64,000 nt of DNA from Dacryopinax spathularia (taxonomy: Eukaryota; Basidiomycota; Dacrymycetes; Dacrymycetales; Dacrymycetaceae). Made by a program: the position numbers and the translations under genes. Location: NCBI GenBank assembly GCA_037974965.1, contig JBBPFI010000001.1, positions 1,426,001-1,490,000 on the forward strand. The letters are read 5' to 3'. Positions 10,175-21,844 of this stretch are shown here, piece after piece. A model generated the notes under the pieces. The model worked only from the letters and a program-made list of their open reading frames with translations, was not told the DNA's origin and ran no database searches. Position 1 is the stretch's first letter. Every line of letters begins with the position of its first letter.

Positions 10175-13100
10175 ATGGACCTGTCAGGGCTAAGGAACGT
10201 CCTGGCTGGACCACTGGGACTCGATGATGCCCAGGAAGGCATGCCTGCTGGAAGCATGGACTCAATATCCCTCCAGCTCAGGGCTATGGGCAGCAACGTT
10301 ACCTCGGCCGCACCTAAGGTGAGCTCAGCAGCTGGTGGGCTCGTATACGGGACTGAACCGAGGGTTATAGCCCGTATACTACGACTTCCGATACGATGAT
10401 GAAGATACGATATTCAACGAGATTGAAGAGTTCTATTCATATGCAGAAGTGCCGCAAGTTGAGGAGAACATCAAGGCGTGGCAAGGATCTTTTCCCGGAG
10501 GTGCGCTTCTCCTCCCGATAGACGGGGCTTGTCTGACCAGTATTTCTCAGAATGGACTAAATCTCCAATCGACGTACGCAAAGCGCATGTTCAACTACTG
10601 CTGGAGAGTCTCGAGCATCGGAATGCTGAGAAGCGGTTCATGAATGCTCGCCGACTGCTCTACCTTCTCCAAGGGTCCTGCGTAGAAACCTCATCAACAG
10701 AAGATCAGCATGCTTGGATGGTGCAAAATTGCCGGCTTGTTCGCTCCGCGGACGGAGTCACCAATATTGTCGATGCTCTCTTGATCGCTAGCTCTAAGCA
10801 TGACATGCTGAGCAACCTGTCGGATCAGGATCTCCGCAATCTCGGGGTCACCCCAAACGACAAGCAAGATCTTATTGAAGAAGTCAACACGGAGATATCC
10901 GTCTACCTGAATCTCCTATACCATCTAGTCGAGGTCTTCAAGGGGGATCCCGACTTTGGCGATGAACTTAGTACGTACTTCAACTCGATTGTACAAGGTT
11001 TCGCTAACATCCCGTTAGTGTCGCTCGAAATACCGCTTCCTGTCACACTCTTCAATCTGGTTGCCGCACTGAAGGAGAAAAGTGCGAAAGGATACCCTGT
11101 TAAGAAGCTCCTCATCGTTCTCTGGAAATCGCTTCTCGCCTGTCTAGGCGGAATCCGAGAGCTACGACGTGCGAAGATCTTGGCGCGAGAACTAGCAGGA
11201 CTTGATGGAGACGATGGGGAGGACTGTGCGTAAACTCATCACAGAACCGGGCTTCCATCTGACGACCAAGTAGCGCTCTGCAAGTCCACGCCCATGGACC
11301 TTCAGCTCTTCCACCAGGAGCTGGCTGCAAAATACCCGACCTTCGCCGCTGCGCACCGCCCACATGTTCCCGCAGAAAAGTTCGCCACAGCACTTTCACC
11401 TATTCCCACCCGCCCGCACTATCACTATAACCCTCCAGAAGACGAATTCCCCCAGCGCTTTGATACCCGCCCTGGCTATGGGCAATCCTCAGGTCCATTC
11501 CCCGCAACTCCCGCGCCGTCTCCTCCCCCCCAACAGCAACAGCAACAGCCTGGAGGAAAACCGAAGAAGCAGCAGTATCAAACTGATCAGACGAAGCCTT
11601 TCGTCTTCCCTTTCAATCGAAACTCGCGACAGACTGTGCCGTATGCAATTGAGGAAGCCGATCGACTCTACCTCAAGCACATGCATGTCTCGCTTGCGGT
11701 CTATCAAATGTGGAGAACTAGGGAGGACTTCATTCGCGATGAGGGTGGGATGAGTCCGCTCTCGGAGACCGAGATGGAGGAAGTCCCGTTCGGTTCTGAC
11801 GATTCCGAGGGGCAAGGGAAGGCTTTCCGTGATATTATTAGACTGGAGGAGGCAATCAAGCAAGTTGGGCAGCAAATAAAGGATGCTGAAACCCGAGGGG
11901 ATAAAGGACAAGCAAACAAGCTTAAGGAGAAAAGGGAAGATCTGATGAGGTTGAGGCGTGTAGAGACCATATACGTAAGTACCAAGCGTCCCCTATCGTT
12001 CAGTGCTGACTAGATTGCGGAATGCAGGCTGGCGTACTTGGAGTGATGCAAAGCAGCGTGGTCGTCCTTCTGAAACTGTTGCTGGCTACGGTGACCGCGA
12101 GTGCACCAAATAGTCTGAATCCCAATGCTCAGAACGAACCGCCACCGGCCCCTCTGACTCTGGAGGAGATCGACGTCGCCCGGCACCGGGAGATCACATC
12201 GAAGGCCGTTTCAGCCATTTTGCTTCTGTCTCTGAAATGGTTCAAGGTCTCCAGTGTGTGCCTCTGTTGTTTGATCGGATACATGACTAAAGCTTTGTCT
12301 GTAGACGTCATGAAATTCCACCACCTCGGACAGCTTCTCTTGGATTCAAACTGTCTTTTACTCGTGCTCAAAATGTTCGGATTGCAAGAAGTCTCTACTA
12401 CTGTCACCGCAAAGCATGATTTCCCTTCACATAAGTACGTCTACCGTGCCGTATCTGTCGTCTCTCTGATCAGTCCCAGTTTCTTCCGATACTGTCAAGA
12501 GAATCATTCCAAGAACGCACATAAGACACGACCCGAAGATTCGATGATTTCCCCACCTCGAGCACCCGGTAGACAGAATGGGCAAGCAAACGGAATCCAT
12601 CAAGAAGGCGATGTCGAGGTCATATCCGATTATTCCTGGAGGAACTTCTTTACCAGCATTAATTTCGTCAAGATCATGCAGAAGCTCTCAAAGCACCGGT
12701 CACATCGGATTTGGCTACTCGTCCAATACAAGAGCTCCGCCATCCTGAAAAGGATTCTGAAAGTCTCTCATCCTATGTTGCAACTGTTCGTGCTGAAGAT
12801 CATCAAAAGCCAAGTCCCGTTCTGCGGACGGAAATGGCGGCAATGTATGCAATCCTTATAAATTTCAAGCTCGACATGCTGACATTTGTCATAGCCAACA
12901 TGAAGGTTATCACATCAATCTATCTGAACTGTCGACCAGAGCTGCGGGATGAGTGGTTGACGGGGAATGAGGTAGACGATGTGACGGATGCTTTGGTAAA
13001 CTGATCGGCTCGCGCTCGGTCACGTGGCTAATTCATTGCATGTAGGCACAAGAACAGGCTTTACGTTCCTTGGTCAAGTTTTGTGGGTCCAGTCCCAAGT

Positions 13101-14006
13101 GCACGAAATGGTTTCTGACCATCTTCACAGACAATACCAAGCGATATGTGCCTTCGCAAGCGCAAGCTTCGCCTTCAATGCCGCCGCCCCATCGAAGATC
13201 GATGAGTCAGACCGGGATACCCACTCTGGATGGTCTCGCCGCAGGGCCTGAACTCACGAACCTACAACGCAGCGGCGGTCCACCAACAGACGCAGACGTC
13301 TTCCCACCCATGCGATCACGCGCATCAGATCCTTCAATATTCCTACCATATATACCCGAGGATACGGCCTTCGAGGAAGAGTACGAAGACTATCTTTCGG
13401 ATCTATCGGATGACGGGTATCAGGATGGCTGGGGTTCGCCACTCAATCGGTCACCAGTGTCTTCACCTCACCAGGAACGACCACCGACGAAGGCGTCGGC
13501 GTGGCAGCAATTATCTACTGGCGGGCTTGATGTCGCCGATGGGATTAGCGATAGCGAGAGTATCGTTTCCATAGGTGAACTGGGTGACGACGCACGAGCG
13601 ACCGCTGCAGATTCGTCTCAGGTTGTGTTGGCGGATGAGAACGTAAACCAGTGGGAGGTACGCGTGCTCGTTATTCCCGTATTCGTCATGTACCTGAACG
13701 TCTTTTGTAGCATCTCAGCCCCAAGACTCTCTCCGCGCTGCCCAAGTCTCCCGGTGCACACCCTCGTCGGTCGAGCTCGGGCGGAACATCGCTTCGGCCC
13801 GTATTGCCTTTCGGACTGGATGATGGTAGTGCGATCGATGTGGAGGAGGAAGAGCCAGAACTTGGTCCGATCAAGAAGGGCAGCGAAGCCCCGTTCGCGG
13901 CCCAGGAAGGCGGAAAGGGTGTTGATGAGGTTGAGGTAAGCCCAATTCCCGCATTTTGCAACCGCCGGCTAATCGACTTGCTCTGCAGTATCTGTACGGT
14001 GAATAG
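10175..14006 (+). CDS. STRIPAK complex scaffold, Far11/STRIP1/HAM-2 family
   Basis: Scaffold of the striatin-interacting phosphatase and kinase complex (Far complex in yeast; HAM-2/PRO22 in filamentous fungi), which controls cell fusion, mitosis and development. The ATG at 10175 is the first in frame. After a first intron come YDDEDTIFNEIEEFYSYAE and ENIKAWQGSF, the hallmark start of the N1221 domain (about 10380-11230). A low-complexity linker with a glutamine run follows (about 11535-11555). Then comes the DUF3402 domain: AGVLGVMQSSVVVLLKLLLA, KFHHLGQLLLDSNCLLLVLK, SWRNFFTSINFVKIMQKLSK, SPKCTKWFLTIFTDN. A serine/acidic tail ends in YLYGE at 14006 after a last short intron. The intron at about 10500-10551 is placed so that FPG joins EWTKSPID. 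Many short introns. Convergent with the GNAT gene. Confidence 0.9.
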
Positions 14007-14120
14007 CGGTCGTGTCGCTTGTCTTATAACCACATACGCTATACCCTGCAATCAAGATGTACCGTCATTAATCAAGAAGTCAATTCAGATCCTGATATCT
14101 CACCTTGTCGATCGGATTAG

Positions 14121-14858
14121 CTATCCATCAAGCAGCTCATCAATCATCTGGCTCCGCCCTGTCTCCCAGTCCTCGCAAGTCATAGCCAAGAGCAAGCAGT
14201 CCCTCCCCGATTTCTGATCGGGATCTCCGTCCCTCGTTCTCGTCCCTTTCGCTTCGACCACATAAGTCCACCTTAGTACGCCCTCGCGAATCATGCCCAT
14301 CTTCTCCGCCAACCGAATCGAAGCGGGATTGTCCGGCTTGGCGAGCCATGTAACTCGCCTAAGGCCTAGTCCGGGGTATGGCTCGGCGGATGGGAGCTGC
14401 ATACAGTATCGCAGCAGGAGAGCGACTGAATGGCTAGCTACGTGCGTGCGTTGGAAAGATGGAAAGATGATTATGGGTCCAATATCGATGGAAAGATAGT
14501 CCACATTGGCGTTGTTCAGTCCTATAATGCCAGCAAGGGTCTGGATCTCCTCGCGGGTCTTGTCTATAATAGCGAACAACACTTTTCCAGGGCTGCTCCG
14601 CATGCCTTCCGCAAACAAGAGCACACTATCAAGCGTAGGCATCGAGAAAGGCAGGTAGTCATACAGATCTTGATGCTGAGCAGTGGCGTCCATGTAGAGC
14701 TCCGCATGCACTCTTGGAATGAAAGGCGTTAGTTTGATCCGAGGCGATTCGAGTGAAGTGGGGTAAAGCGGGTATATGAAGTTGATGTCGTAGGGATCTG
14801 GCCCGAGCGTCGGTTCATCCGATGTTGGTGGCGGAGTATAATCGTTCACGTAAGCCAT
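14121..14858 (-). CDS. GNAT-family N-acetyltransferase, RimJ/RimL-like
   Basis: Single-exon gene of 245 residues. The C-terminal half has the pattern of acetyl-CoA-dependent N-acetyltransferases of the RimJ/RimL (Acetyltransf_3) type: IGPIIIFPSFQRTHVASHS takes the place of the acetyl-CoA-binding motif A, then LRRVTWLAKPDNPASIRLAEKMGM and REGVLRWTYVV. The motif-A glycines of the usual QxxGxG are not obvious (RTHVAS), so catalytic competence is uncertain. The start at MAYVNDY (14858) is preferred over the in-frame MGRSYQ at 14876 because the upstream sequence looks non-coding. Fungal relatives are often uncharacterised, some adjacent to secondary metabolism, but nothing here supports that. It is divergent from ENP1 across 295 nt and convergent with the Far11 gene (114 nt). 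Confidence 0.8.
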   Translation of the reverse strand: MAYVNDYTPPPTSDEPTLGPDPYDINFIYPLYPTSLESPRIKLTPFIPRVHAELYMDATAQHQDLYDYLPFSMPTLDSVLLFAEGMRSSPGKVLFAIIDKTREEIQTLAGIIGLNNANVDYLSIDIGPIIIFPSFQRTHVASHSVALLLRYCMQLPSAEPYPGLGLRRVTWLAKPDNPASIRLAEKMGMIREGVLRWTYVVEAKGTRTRDGDPDQKSGRDCLLLAMTCEDWETGRSQMIDELLDG

Positions 14859-15153
14859 CTGGTATGACCTACCCATCCAATGGGTTAAGAGCCAAAGAAG
14901 AGATAGAAGAGATGGGTACGCTTGTCGACGACTGGATAGATGGAAATGTGCTGGGCCGATTCGCAAAGATTCGTGGCGGCGCTCCTCAGCCGCGGAATTA
15001 CGTCGGGAATGCCAGGAAACAAAGGGTAAGGATGATCATGATAACGGATCCAAAAAGTGCGAAAAAGTGAGAGGACCCTTACGCGAGCCACGCAAAGACC
15101 GGCGCCAAAACCCTACCCACTGCTCTTGCACCGACCGCACACGAGCGACAGAC

Positions 15154-16728
15154 ATGCCTCGTATCCAAAGCAAGAGGAATAACCCGAGGCATGATCCTCT
15201 TCATATCCAGCTGAGGGAGGATGCGGATCTAGAGAGACTGGGGAAAGTTTCGTTGCCCGGAAAGCGGTCCAAGCGGAGACGAGCGGAAGAGGAGGATGAG
15301 GTACGAGCCGATTAGTTGATTGGGCCATACCTGGCATTCATCTTGAGGACAGACCGAGCTGGATCCGGAAACGTCCCGGCGTATCCTCCAGCTTGCCAGG
15401 GAGCAGCAGGGAGAGATGGAGGAGGAGGACGAAGATGAGGAGGAATTTCCGCCTCTGGGTGCACCTCCAAAGAGGCAGTTCAACTGGGCTGAATCGCGGG
15501 AAGAGCACGACGATCAGAGCGATGCATATGGATCAGACGCAGAGTTTGGAGAGGAGTACGAGGAGCTGGTGAGTACATATTTGATCATTGTGGGCTACAG
15601 GCGATGCTGATGTGCTCCAGGAAATTGACGCTGAGGACCTGCACACGCTCGACGCCCTGCTCCCACCAGAAACTGGAGCTCGCAAAACCTTAGCAGACGT
15701 CATCCTCGAAAAGCTCGAAGGAGCAGGCGAGACCTCCCAAGCACCCAAAAAAGTCCGTATACAAGACCCCGACAGCCCGCCGGACCCAGCAGCAGGCGTA
15801 GACCCCAAGATCGTCGACTGTTATCGGAAAGTGGGGCTCTTACTGCGCGCTAAGAACCCAACTCTGCCAAAACCGTTCAAGATCATCCCTTCTCACAAGG
15901 ACTGGGCAAGACTGCTTGCGCTGACGAGCCCGCATGACTGGTCGCCGATGGCGACGTTCTATGCTACACGGATCTTGATCTCGAACTTGAAGCCCGACCA
16001 GGCGAGGGTGTACTTGGAGGGGATTTTGCTCGAGCTTGTGCGGAAGGATATCCGGGAGAGCCCCACCAAGAAGCTCAACTACCACTTGTATATGAGCTTG
16101 AAGAAGGCCGTGTTCAAGCCCAGGGCGTTCTTCAAGGGCATCCTTTTCCCTCTCTGCGAAGTGAGCAATCTGTTCCTACTGAATATAGGCGTCATGCTGA
16201 TACTCGTCGTCAGAGCGGCTGCACCCTCCGAGAAGCAGCCATAGTCGGCTCTGTCCTTTCAAAAGTCAGCATCCCAGTGTTGGAAGCATCCGGCGCACTC
16301 CAGCGTCTCTCACTAATGGACTACTCCGGCCCCAACTCCCTTTTCATCCGTGTCCTCCTGGACAAAAAGTACGAACTGCCGTACAAAGTGCTCGACGCGC
16401 TCGTCTTGAACCATTTTATCCCTCTCGCGAACTCAAGAGCGCACGCGACGGAGAAGAACAAGTTGCCGGTGCTGTGGCATCAGAGTCTGCTCGTTTTCGT
16501 ACAGAGGTGTGTGGGCTGACTTCGTGCTGGTCGTTGAATGGGAGCTGACGAGTATCAAGGTACGCGAACGACCTGTCGCAGGACCAGAAGGACGCGTTGT
16601 TGGATGTTATACGGTTACAACCGCATCCGCAAATCAGCCCTGAGATCAGGAGGCACTTGGTGCAGTCTGTGGCGAGGGGCGAGCCGAGGCCGCCCCAGGA
16701 GGGCGATGTTGACATGTCTTCTGTATGA
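15154..16728 (+). CDS. ENP1: Bystin, 40S pre-ribosome maturation factor
   Basis: Bystin/Enp1 binds the 90S and pre-40S particles in nucleolus and cytoplasm and is needed for 18S rRNA processing and 40S export. The ATG at 15154 gives [16 protein letters not shown]; a basic, then acidic N-terminal part follows ([14 protein letters not shown]). The bystin domain is clear from about 15640: [78 protein letters not shown] and, after an intron, [20 protein letters not shown] and [20 protein letters not shown]. It ends in the usual [20 protein letters not shown] region with TGA at 16726-16728. Several short introns. Convergent with NOP58, another nucleolar factor, with 176 nt between stops. Confidence 0.95.
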
Positions 16729-16904
16729 TACCGTAGTTCACATTTCCCTGATTTACCGCGCATATATCTCGTGGGAGGCTTGCAGGGTGAGATTAGAATG
16801 ACATTATGGGACTCGATGATATCCAAACACAAGATGCAACAACATGGTGCGGCGAAGTCCCCAGGAGAAGCAAGTAGGCGGCTAGCTAGCTACATATAAT
16901 GCAG

Positions 16905-18917
16905 CTATACAGCCTCAGAGACACGCTTCTTTTTCTTTTTCTTCCTCTCCTCGTCCCCACCCGCTGTAAGACCATCCGCCTCGCTCGCCCTCCGCTTCTT
17001 CTTCTTCTCGCCTTCGCCGTTCAGCGCTGGCGTTGCGGGCGGAGCAGCAGGTACGGCTTTCGCGGGTGAAGAGTCAGCGTCGAGGACAGCGAGCTTGCCG
17101 CTCTTCCTCTTCTCCTTCAGCTCCTTCTTGAGCCTCTTCCGCTCCCGGCGCTGCTCTTCCGTCTCCCCCTCGGGAGCGACGCTAAGCATGCTCACATCCC
17201 CATCCGCATCCCCATTAGCAGCATGAGCCTTCCCATTCGTCTTCCCATTCGGCGTTCCGTCCACCTCACTCGCCCGCCTCTTCTTCTCCTTCTTCTCCTT
17301 CTTCTCCTTCTTCTTCAGCTCCACTTCCTCCGCCAACTCCTGCGCGACCTCGCTCACCGCCAGCTGCGCTTTCGCCTGTGGGTCCCGCTCCCTCTGCGTC
17401 GGTAAGACCACCGAATCAGCCGCAGTATTATAGCTCCCCCCCGCCCCGCTCATATCAAACCGTCCCTGTTTCCTGCTCGTCTGACTCGGGTCCACCGCCG
17501 CCCTCGCACTCGTTAAACCGGCTTTGTACTCGAGAGCGCGAAGCCGCGATTCAAGTTTGGCACGGTTGTTGATCCCGATCGTTGCTGCTAAGGGCTCGGA
17601 CTTGGCGTCGGGCTCTGTGAGGGCGTCGACACGCACGGAGAGTGCGGTTTTTGTGGCGACCATGCGGGCCATTTTGCCTTTTAGCTTTTGGGGCGCTTGG
17701 CCGATGAGCGAGGCCTGGGGCGTGCGTTAGTACATGGTGGAGCATAAAATTGAGAGGGTGAGAAGGACGTACGTGGTAGATCAGCCCGTACTTGGGCGTG
17801 TCGTGCTTCGTCTTCAGCGCTCTGAAAAGCGCCTTCTCCGCTCCCAGAATCTGGACCGTACTAGCTGGCTGCTTGGCCAAACTCAACAGACTCCCCGCAT
17901 GGCTGATCAGCCTCGCTCCGACTAGCTCACCGACCAGCGCGGTAAGATTAGGAGCAATAGCATTCATCCTGTTCCTCAAGTACTCGGACAACTGCTGTCG
18001 GTACTCGGTCATGCTGATCACTTGGTCGCACAGCAGGTGAATATGCGCAATGTCAGAGTCGGAGATCTCAGTGCCCATCGAGATGTCCGCTGCGACCCGG
18101 AGGGTGGCCTCGAGCTCTTCGGGGAGGATAGCAGCGAGCGAGGTTGTTGCTGCGTTCGTGCGCATTCCCAGGGCGCGGACGACTTTGGCGTAGGCGAGGT
18201 TGTCGGTGATTATTTTGGCCATTTCGGGGAAGTGCCAGCCGTACCATTCCTGTCGCGTGGGTTAGCAAGTCGCCTAACATATCGAACTCGAAGAGGCGCA
18301 CCTTAACACGCATCGAATAGTGGTTGATCTCCTTGTCCAGTTCGTCCAGGAGGGCAATAGCCTGAACAACCATAGTATCCACCTTATCCGGCGAGAACTT
18401 GAGCTTATAGCGGGACATGCTATGCCCCACACCCAGCGAAAAGCTCTGCAGATCCTCCTGCGTCAACCCATCCAAAAGCGACACAAGCTGTTGCCGAATG
18501 CCCCGATCAAGGTCGAGCGAGCTCTCCCCGGACTGGACTTGGATACCGAGTTTTTTCGAGATTGTCCCTGCTAGCTTGGCGTCGGCGACGATGAGAGTTT
18601 CTTTCCCTTTGGCTTTGTTGACCACTTCGTCCGTGAGGAACTTTTTGAGCCCTTTGGAGAGCTTGGATTCTTGGGCGGCGGAAAGATGCTCGACGGCCGT
18701 GGCGGTGGAGTCGAATCGATGCAATGCCTTCAGCCTCAAGCTGCACCGACGTCCTTGATAAATAGACTGTCGACTGTTAAAGCAGGTAAGACACGCACAA
18801 AGCATTCGCCTTTTCGGGCGTCTCAAACTCCTTCCATAAATCGGGCTGGTCAAGCTTTGCATCATTGTTGAGCTTGAACAAGCAGAAGCCGAGCGACGTC
18901 TCAAAAAGGACCAACAT
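16905..18917 (-). CDS. NOP58: Box C/D snoRNP core protein Nop58
   Basis: Core component of box C/D snoRNPs that guide rRNA 2'-O-methylation and of the U3 particle of the small-subunit processome; nucleolar. Start ATG at 18917 ([16 protein letters not shown]). Visible domains: the N-terminal NOP5NT region to about residue 65; the coiled coil and Nop domain with [39 protein letters not shown], the [16 protein letters not shown]-binding block and [20 protein letters not shown]. The C-terminal tail is lysine-rich with KKE/KKD-type repeats ([14 protein letters not shown]) and ends in [12 protein letters not shown], as in yeast and human NOP58. Introns interrupt the 5' third and one lies after KYGLIYH. 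Divergent from the flavocytochrome gene at 19479. Confidence 0.96.
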
Positions 18918-19478
18918 CCCTTCTTCTCCTCTGTGTTGTTCTTTGTATGTCGATGTAGAGGTTGAAGGAAGAGGAGGAGGAGGGGGTCGGTGAGTTGCTC
19001 GTGTGCTGAGTGCGGGACGACGAGCTCTGTGCTCTGTGAAAGTCGATGGGACGGTGAGGTCGATTTTTGTTTTTGGTTCCGGGAGGGAAGAGAGCAGGTG
19101 CTTCTTTTTGATGCCGTTAGGGGAGGTGAGGTACCGACAATGACAATGGTCGCAACTTCCCAAGGGGGTAGCAGTCACTACTATCCTAACAATGAATATA
19201 CTGTACTTAAAACGCTTGTTCTTGGAGATTATCTTTCTTCCTTCTGATTATGGCTGTAACAAACAGCCTCGCGCTCATCAGCCCATCGGAGGCAGTCACA
19301 TTCAGGGGAGCTCGCCATCCTCCATCCCTGCCGTCATGTGACCGCAACAATGACCGGGCCGAACGAAGCAGTCCGTCGTCCGAATGAATGGCACACCGCA
19401 ACATGGCCTCCGCAACCACGTTCTGTGCGCACTTGACCCTTCTCACCTTGGTCTTGTCTGGTACACGGCTGAGGGACG
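18918..19478. promoter_or_regulatory. Divergent promoter region of NOP58 and flavocytochrome b2-like gene A
   Basis: The 561 nt between two outward-facing start codons should contain both promoters. No perfect PAC or RRPE ribosome-biogenesis motif was found by eye. GA-rich sequence lies near 18965-18985. Confidence 0.45.
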
Positions 19479-21647
19479 ATGTTGCGTGCGGTTAGACTGC
19501 GTGGGCGGGTGAGGGGCGTCTTCGGTGGGGTCAAGCAGAGGGCATGGAGGACCTTGCATACACAGCGGCCTGCTCAACAAAGCGTGCTTGCGAAAGGAGC
19601 GGATCTCACTAAGGCAGGAATATGGGGCGAGCTGCTCATTCTGGGCGTTCTGACGGTACGTTTGCCCACTAGCTGTTCTCCAATCCTCGCTCAGCTCTCT
19701 CAGGCAGCCGGCCTCTATGCGACCCAGCAGTGGCATCCTCTGCACCAAGCCCGCACCGCCGACACAGCCCTAGCTCAAGCACGCACCCTCCCCGACGTAC
19801 CTCTAATATCCTACTCCGAACTCCGGAAGCATAACACCCGCTCAAGCTGCTGGATCCTTGTCCGAGGCCAAGTCTACGAGTACGTCCCTGCCCTCTCACC
19901 TCGCTCTCAGCGCACAGGCTGACCGGAGAATAGTGTTACCGACTTCCTCAACAAGCACCCCGCCGGAGCAGATATTATTGTCGCTAACAGCGGAGGCGAC
20001 GCAACGTCCATCTTTCGCCGCTTCCACCCTCCCGGCCTATTGGACTCCCTCCTCGCTCCTTCCCAGCACTTGGGCGCCATCGACCCGTCCACCTTACCTG
20101 CCTCGGTCGCCGGGGCTAGCACGCAGCTGACCGAGGATGAGGAGAGGGTGGAGAGAGCGAGGAGAGAGATCCCTCCTGTTGATGCTTGCGTTAGTGTTCA
20201 GGACCTGGAGGACGTTGCGAGACATGTGATGAGTAAAGTCGCTTGGGGTTACTGCATGTCCGGCGCCGATACAGAGAGCGGTACGTCTCTTCCTTTCTTC
20301 TCTCATCAGTCGAACACTAACACTACGCAGCGTATAAGAACAACCGCGCCGCCTTCGCGCACTATACCTTCCGGCCCCGAGTCCTCCGTTCAGTCGCAGA
20401 AGTGGACACCTCCTGCGTCGTCCTGGGCCATCCCAGCTCTCTACCCATATACGTCTCCCCCGCCGCGAACGTCGGTCTCGGCCACCCATCCGGAGAAGTA
20501 GGCATAACCCGTGGCTCCCTCCCACGGGGAATCATCCAGGGCGTCGCGGCCGCCTCGTCCCGCAGCTTGGCCGAGCTCGAGCAAGCTCGCCACGAACTGG
20601 CAAGGAAGGAAGAAGGAGGGGGAGAGGGGACGATGTTTTTCCAGTTTTATATGAACAAAGACCGCGGTGTGAGTGAGAAACAGCTGAGGGAGGCGGAGGA
20701 GAGGGGGTTTAGGGCTGTGTTTCTGACGGTCGATACGGCCGTTCCGGGGAAAAGGGAGCTGGATCTGAAGACAAGGGGGTTGCCGCCGGCTGTTCCGGTG
20801 AGTTTTATTCGCTTGACTTTACTGCGGAGGGAAGGGGCGGTGCTGAGCCCGTCGGGTAGGTTTCGAAAGGGGAGGAAGGGAAGAAGAGTGCGACGCAGAA
20901 GGGGATCGCAAACTCTCTGGGGGATTACTTTGATGCCAATCTGCAATGGAGCGACTTGCCTTGGATACGGGTATGCGCGGCCGACCACTCCATAGTGTAC
21001 CGTGCTTACGGCCAAGCTAGAGTGTAACCAAGATGCCCATCATTCTCAAAGGTGTGCAAACCGTAGAAGACGTCGAGCTGGCCGTGCAGAACGGCTGTGT
21101 AGCTGTAGTACTCTCGAACCACGGTGGTCGACAACTAGACTAGTGTGTACCTTCCCCTTTCTTGTCCCCGTCCACGCATATACTCAACATGCCCAGCGCC
21201 CGAGCACCAATAGACATCCTCTACGACCTCCGCCAGCGTCGGCCGGACATCCTAGAATCAAAAAAGATCGAGATCTACGTCGACAGCGGTTTCCGCCGAG
21301 GTACAGACGTGGTCAAAGCGCTCTGCCTTGGCGCAACCGCAGTAGGGCTAGGGAGGCCGTTCTGGTACGCAAATGCGGCTTATGGAGAGGTACGCTGTCC
21401 CTCCTTGATCTTGCTCAAGGTCGTTAACAGCGGACTAAGGAGGGAGTCGGGAAGCTGGTAGACAGTATGTTTGCTCCGTTGGTGTGTGGAAGGCTGGCTG
21501 ATGCGTGGTTCGGTAGTCATGAGGGAGGAGATCGCTACGGCTATGCGTCTATTGGGGGTGACTAAGCTGTCCGAGCTCAAGCCGGAGATGGTGGTTCGAA
21601 CAAAGGTGTTCGACCCGAGGAAACCGTGGCATTTACAGCAGTCGTAG
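19479..21647 (+). CDS. Flavocytochrome b2-type (L-lactate) dehydrogenase, copy A
   Basis: FMN-dependent alpha-hydroxyacid dehydrogenase fused to a cytochrome b5 domain, the layout of yeast Cyb2, which oxidises L-lactate and feeds cytochrome c in the mitochondrial intermembrane space. N-terminus: an arginine-rich presequence ([17 protein letters not shown]...) followed by a hydrophobic stretch ([17 protein letters not shown]), resembling a bipartite sorting signal. The cytochrome b5 domain has HPAGAD where HPGG is usual, and a second candidate ligand in FHPPG. FMN domain: [31 protein letters not shown] with the catalytic His (codon 21120-21122), and the phosphate-binding SGFRRGTDV. In-frame stops near 20855 are removed by an intron ending at TAG before VSKGEEGKK. 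It ends in [13 protein letters not shown] at 21645-21647. Substrate could be lactate or another 2-hydroxyacid. Confidence 0.88.
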
Positions 21648-21844
21648 TAGGCACCACCTCTGGAAGATGTGAATGTTGTAACTGAATTTGCGCCTTGCAT
21701 ACCCTGTGACCCAGATAGGCGGCTCAAGCCTAGGCAGGCATCGGCAGGCCACTAAAGCTGAGCGTGGCATGACAAGCGTATTATAGTACGACTGCCATAC
21801 AGTGGTATATACGGGTTAGCGCAGAGCTGGTCTACCACACAGAC

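Noticed and set aside
20800-20870. Apparent in-frame stops in the FMN domain of flavocytochrome copy A, suggesting a broken gene
   Set aside because: A GTGAGT...GGGTAG intron removes them and joins PAVP to [10 protein letters not shown] in frame, parallel to an intron in copy B.
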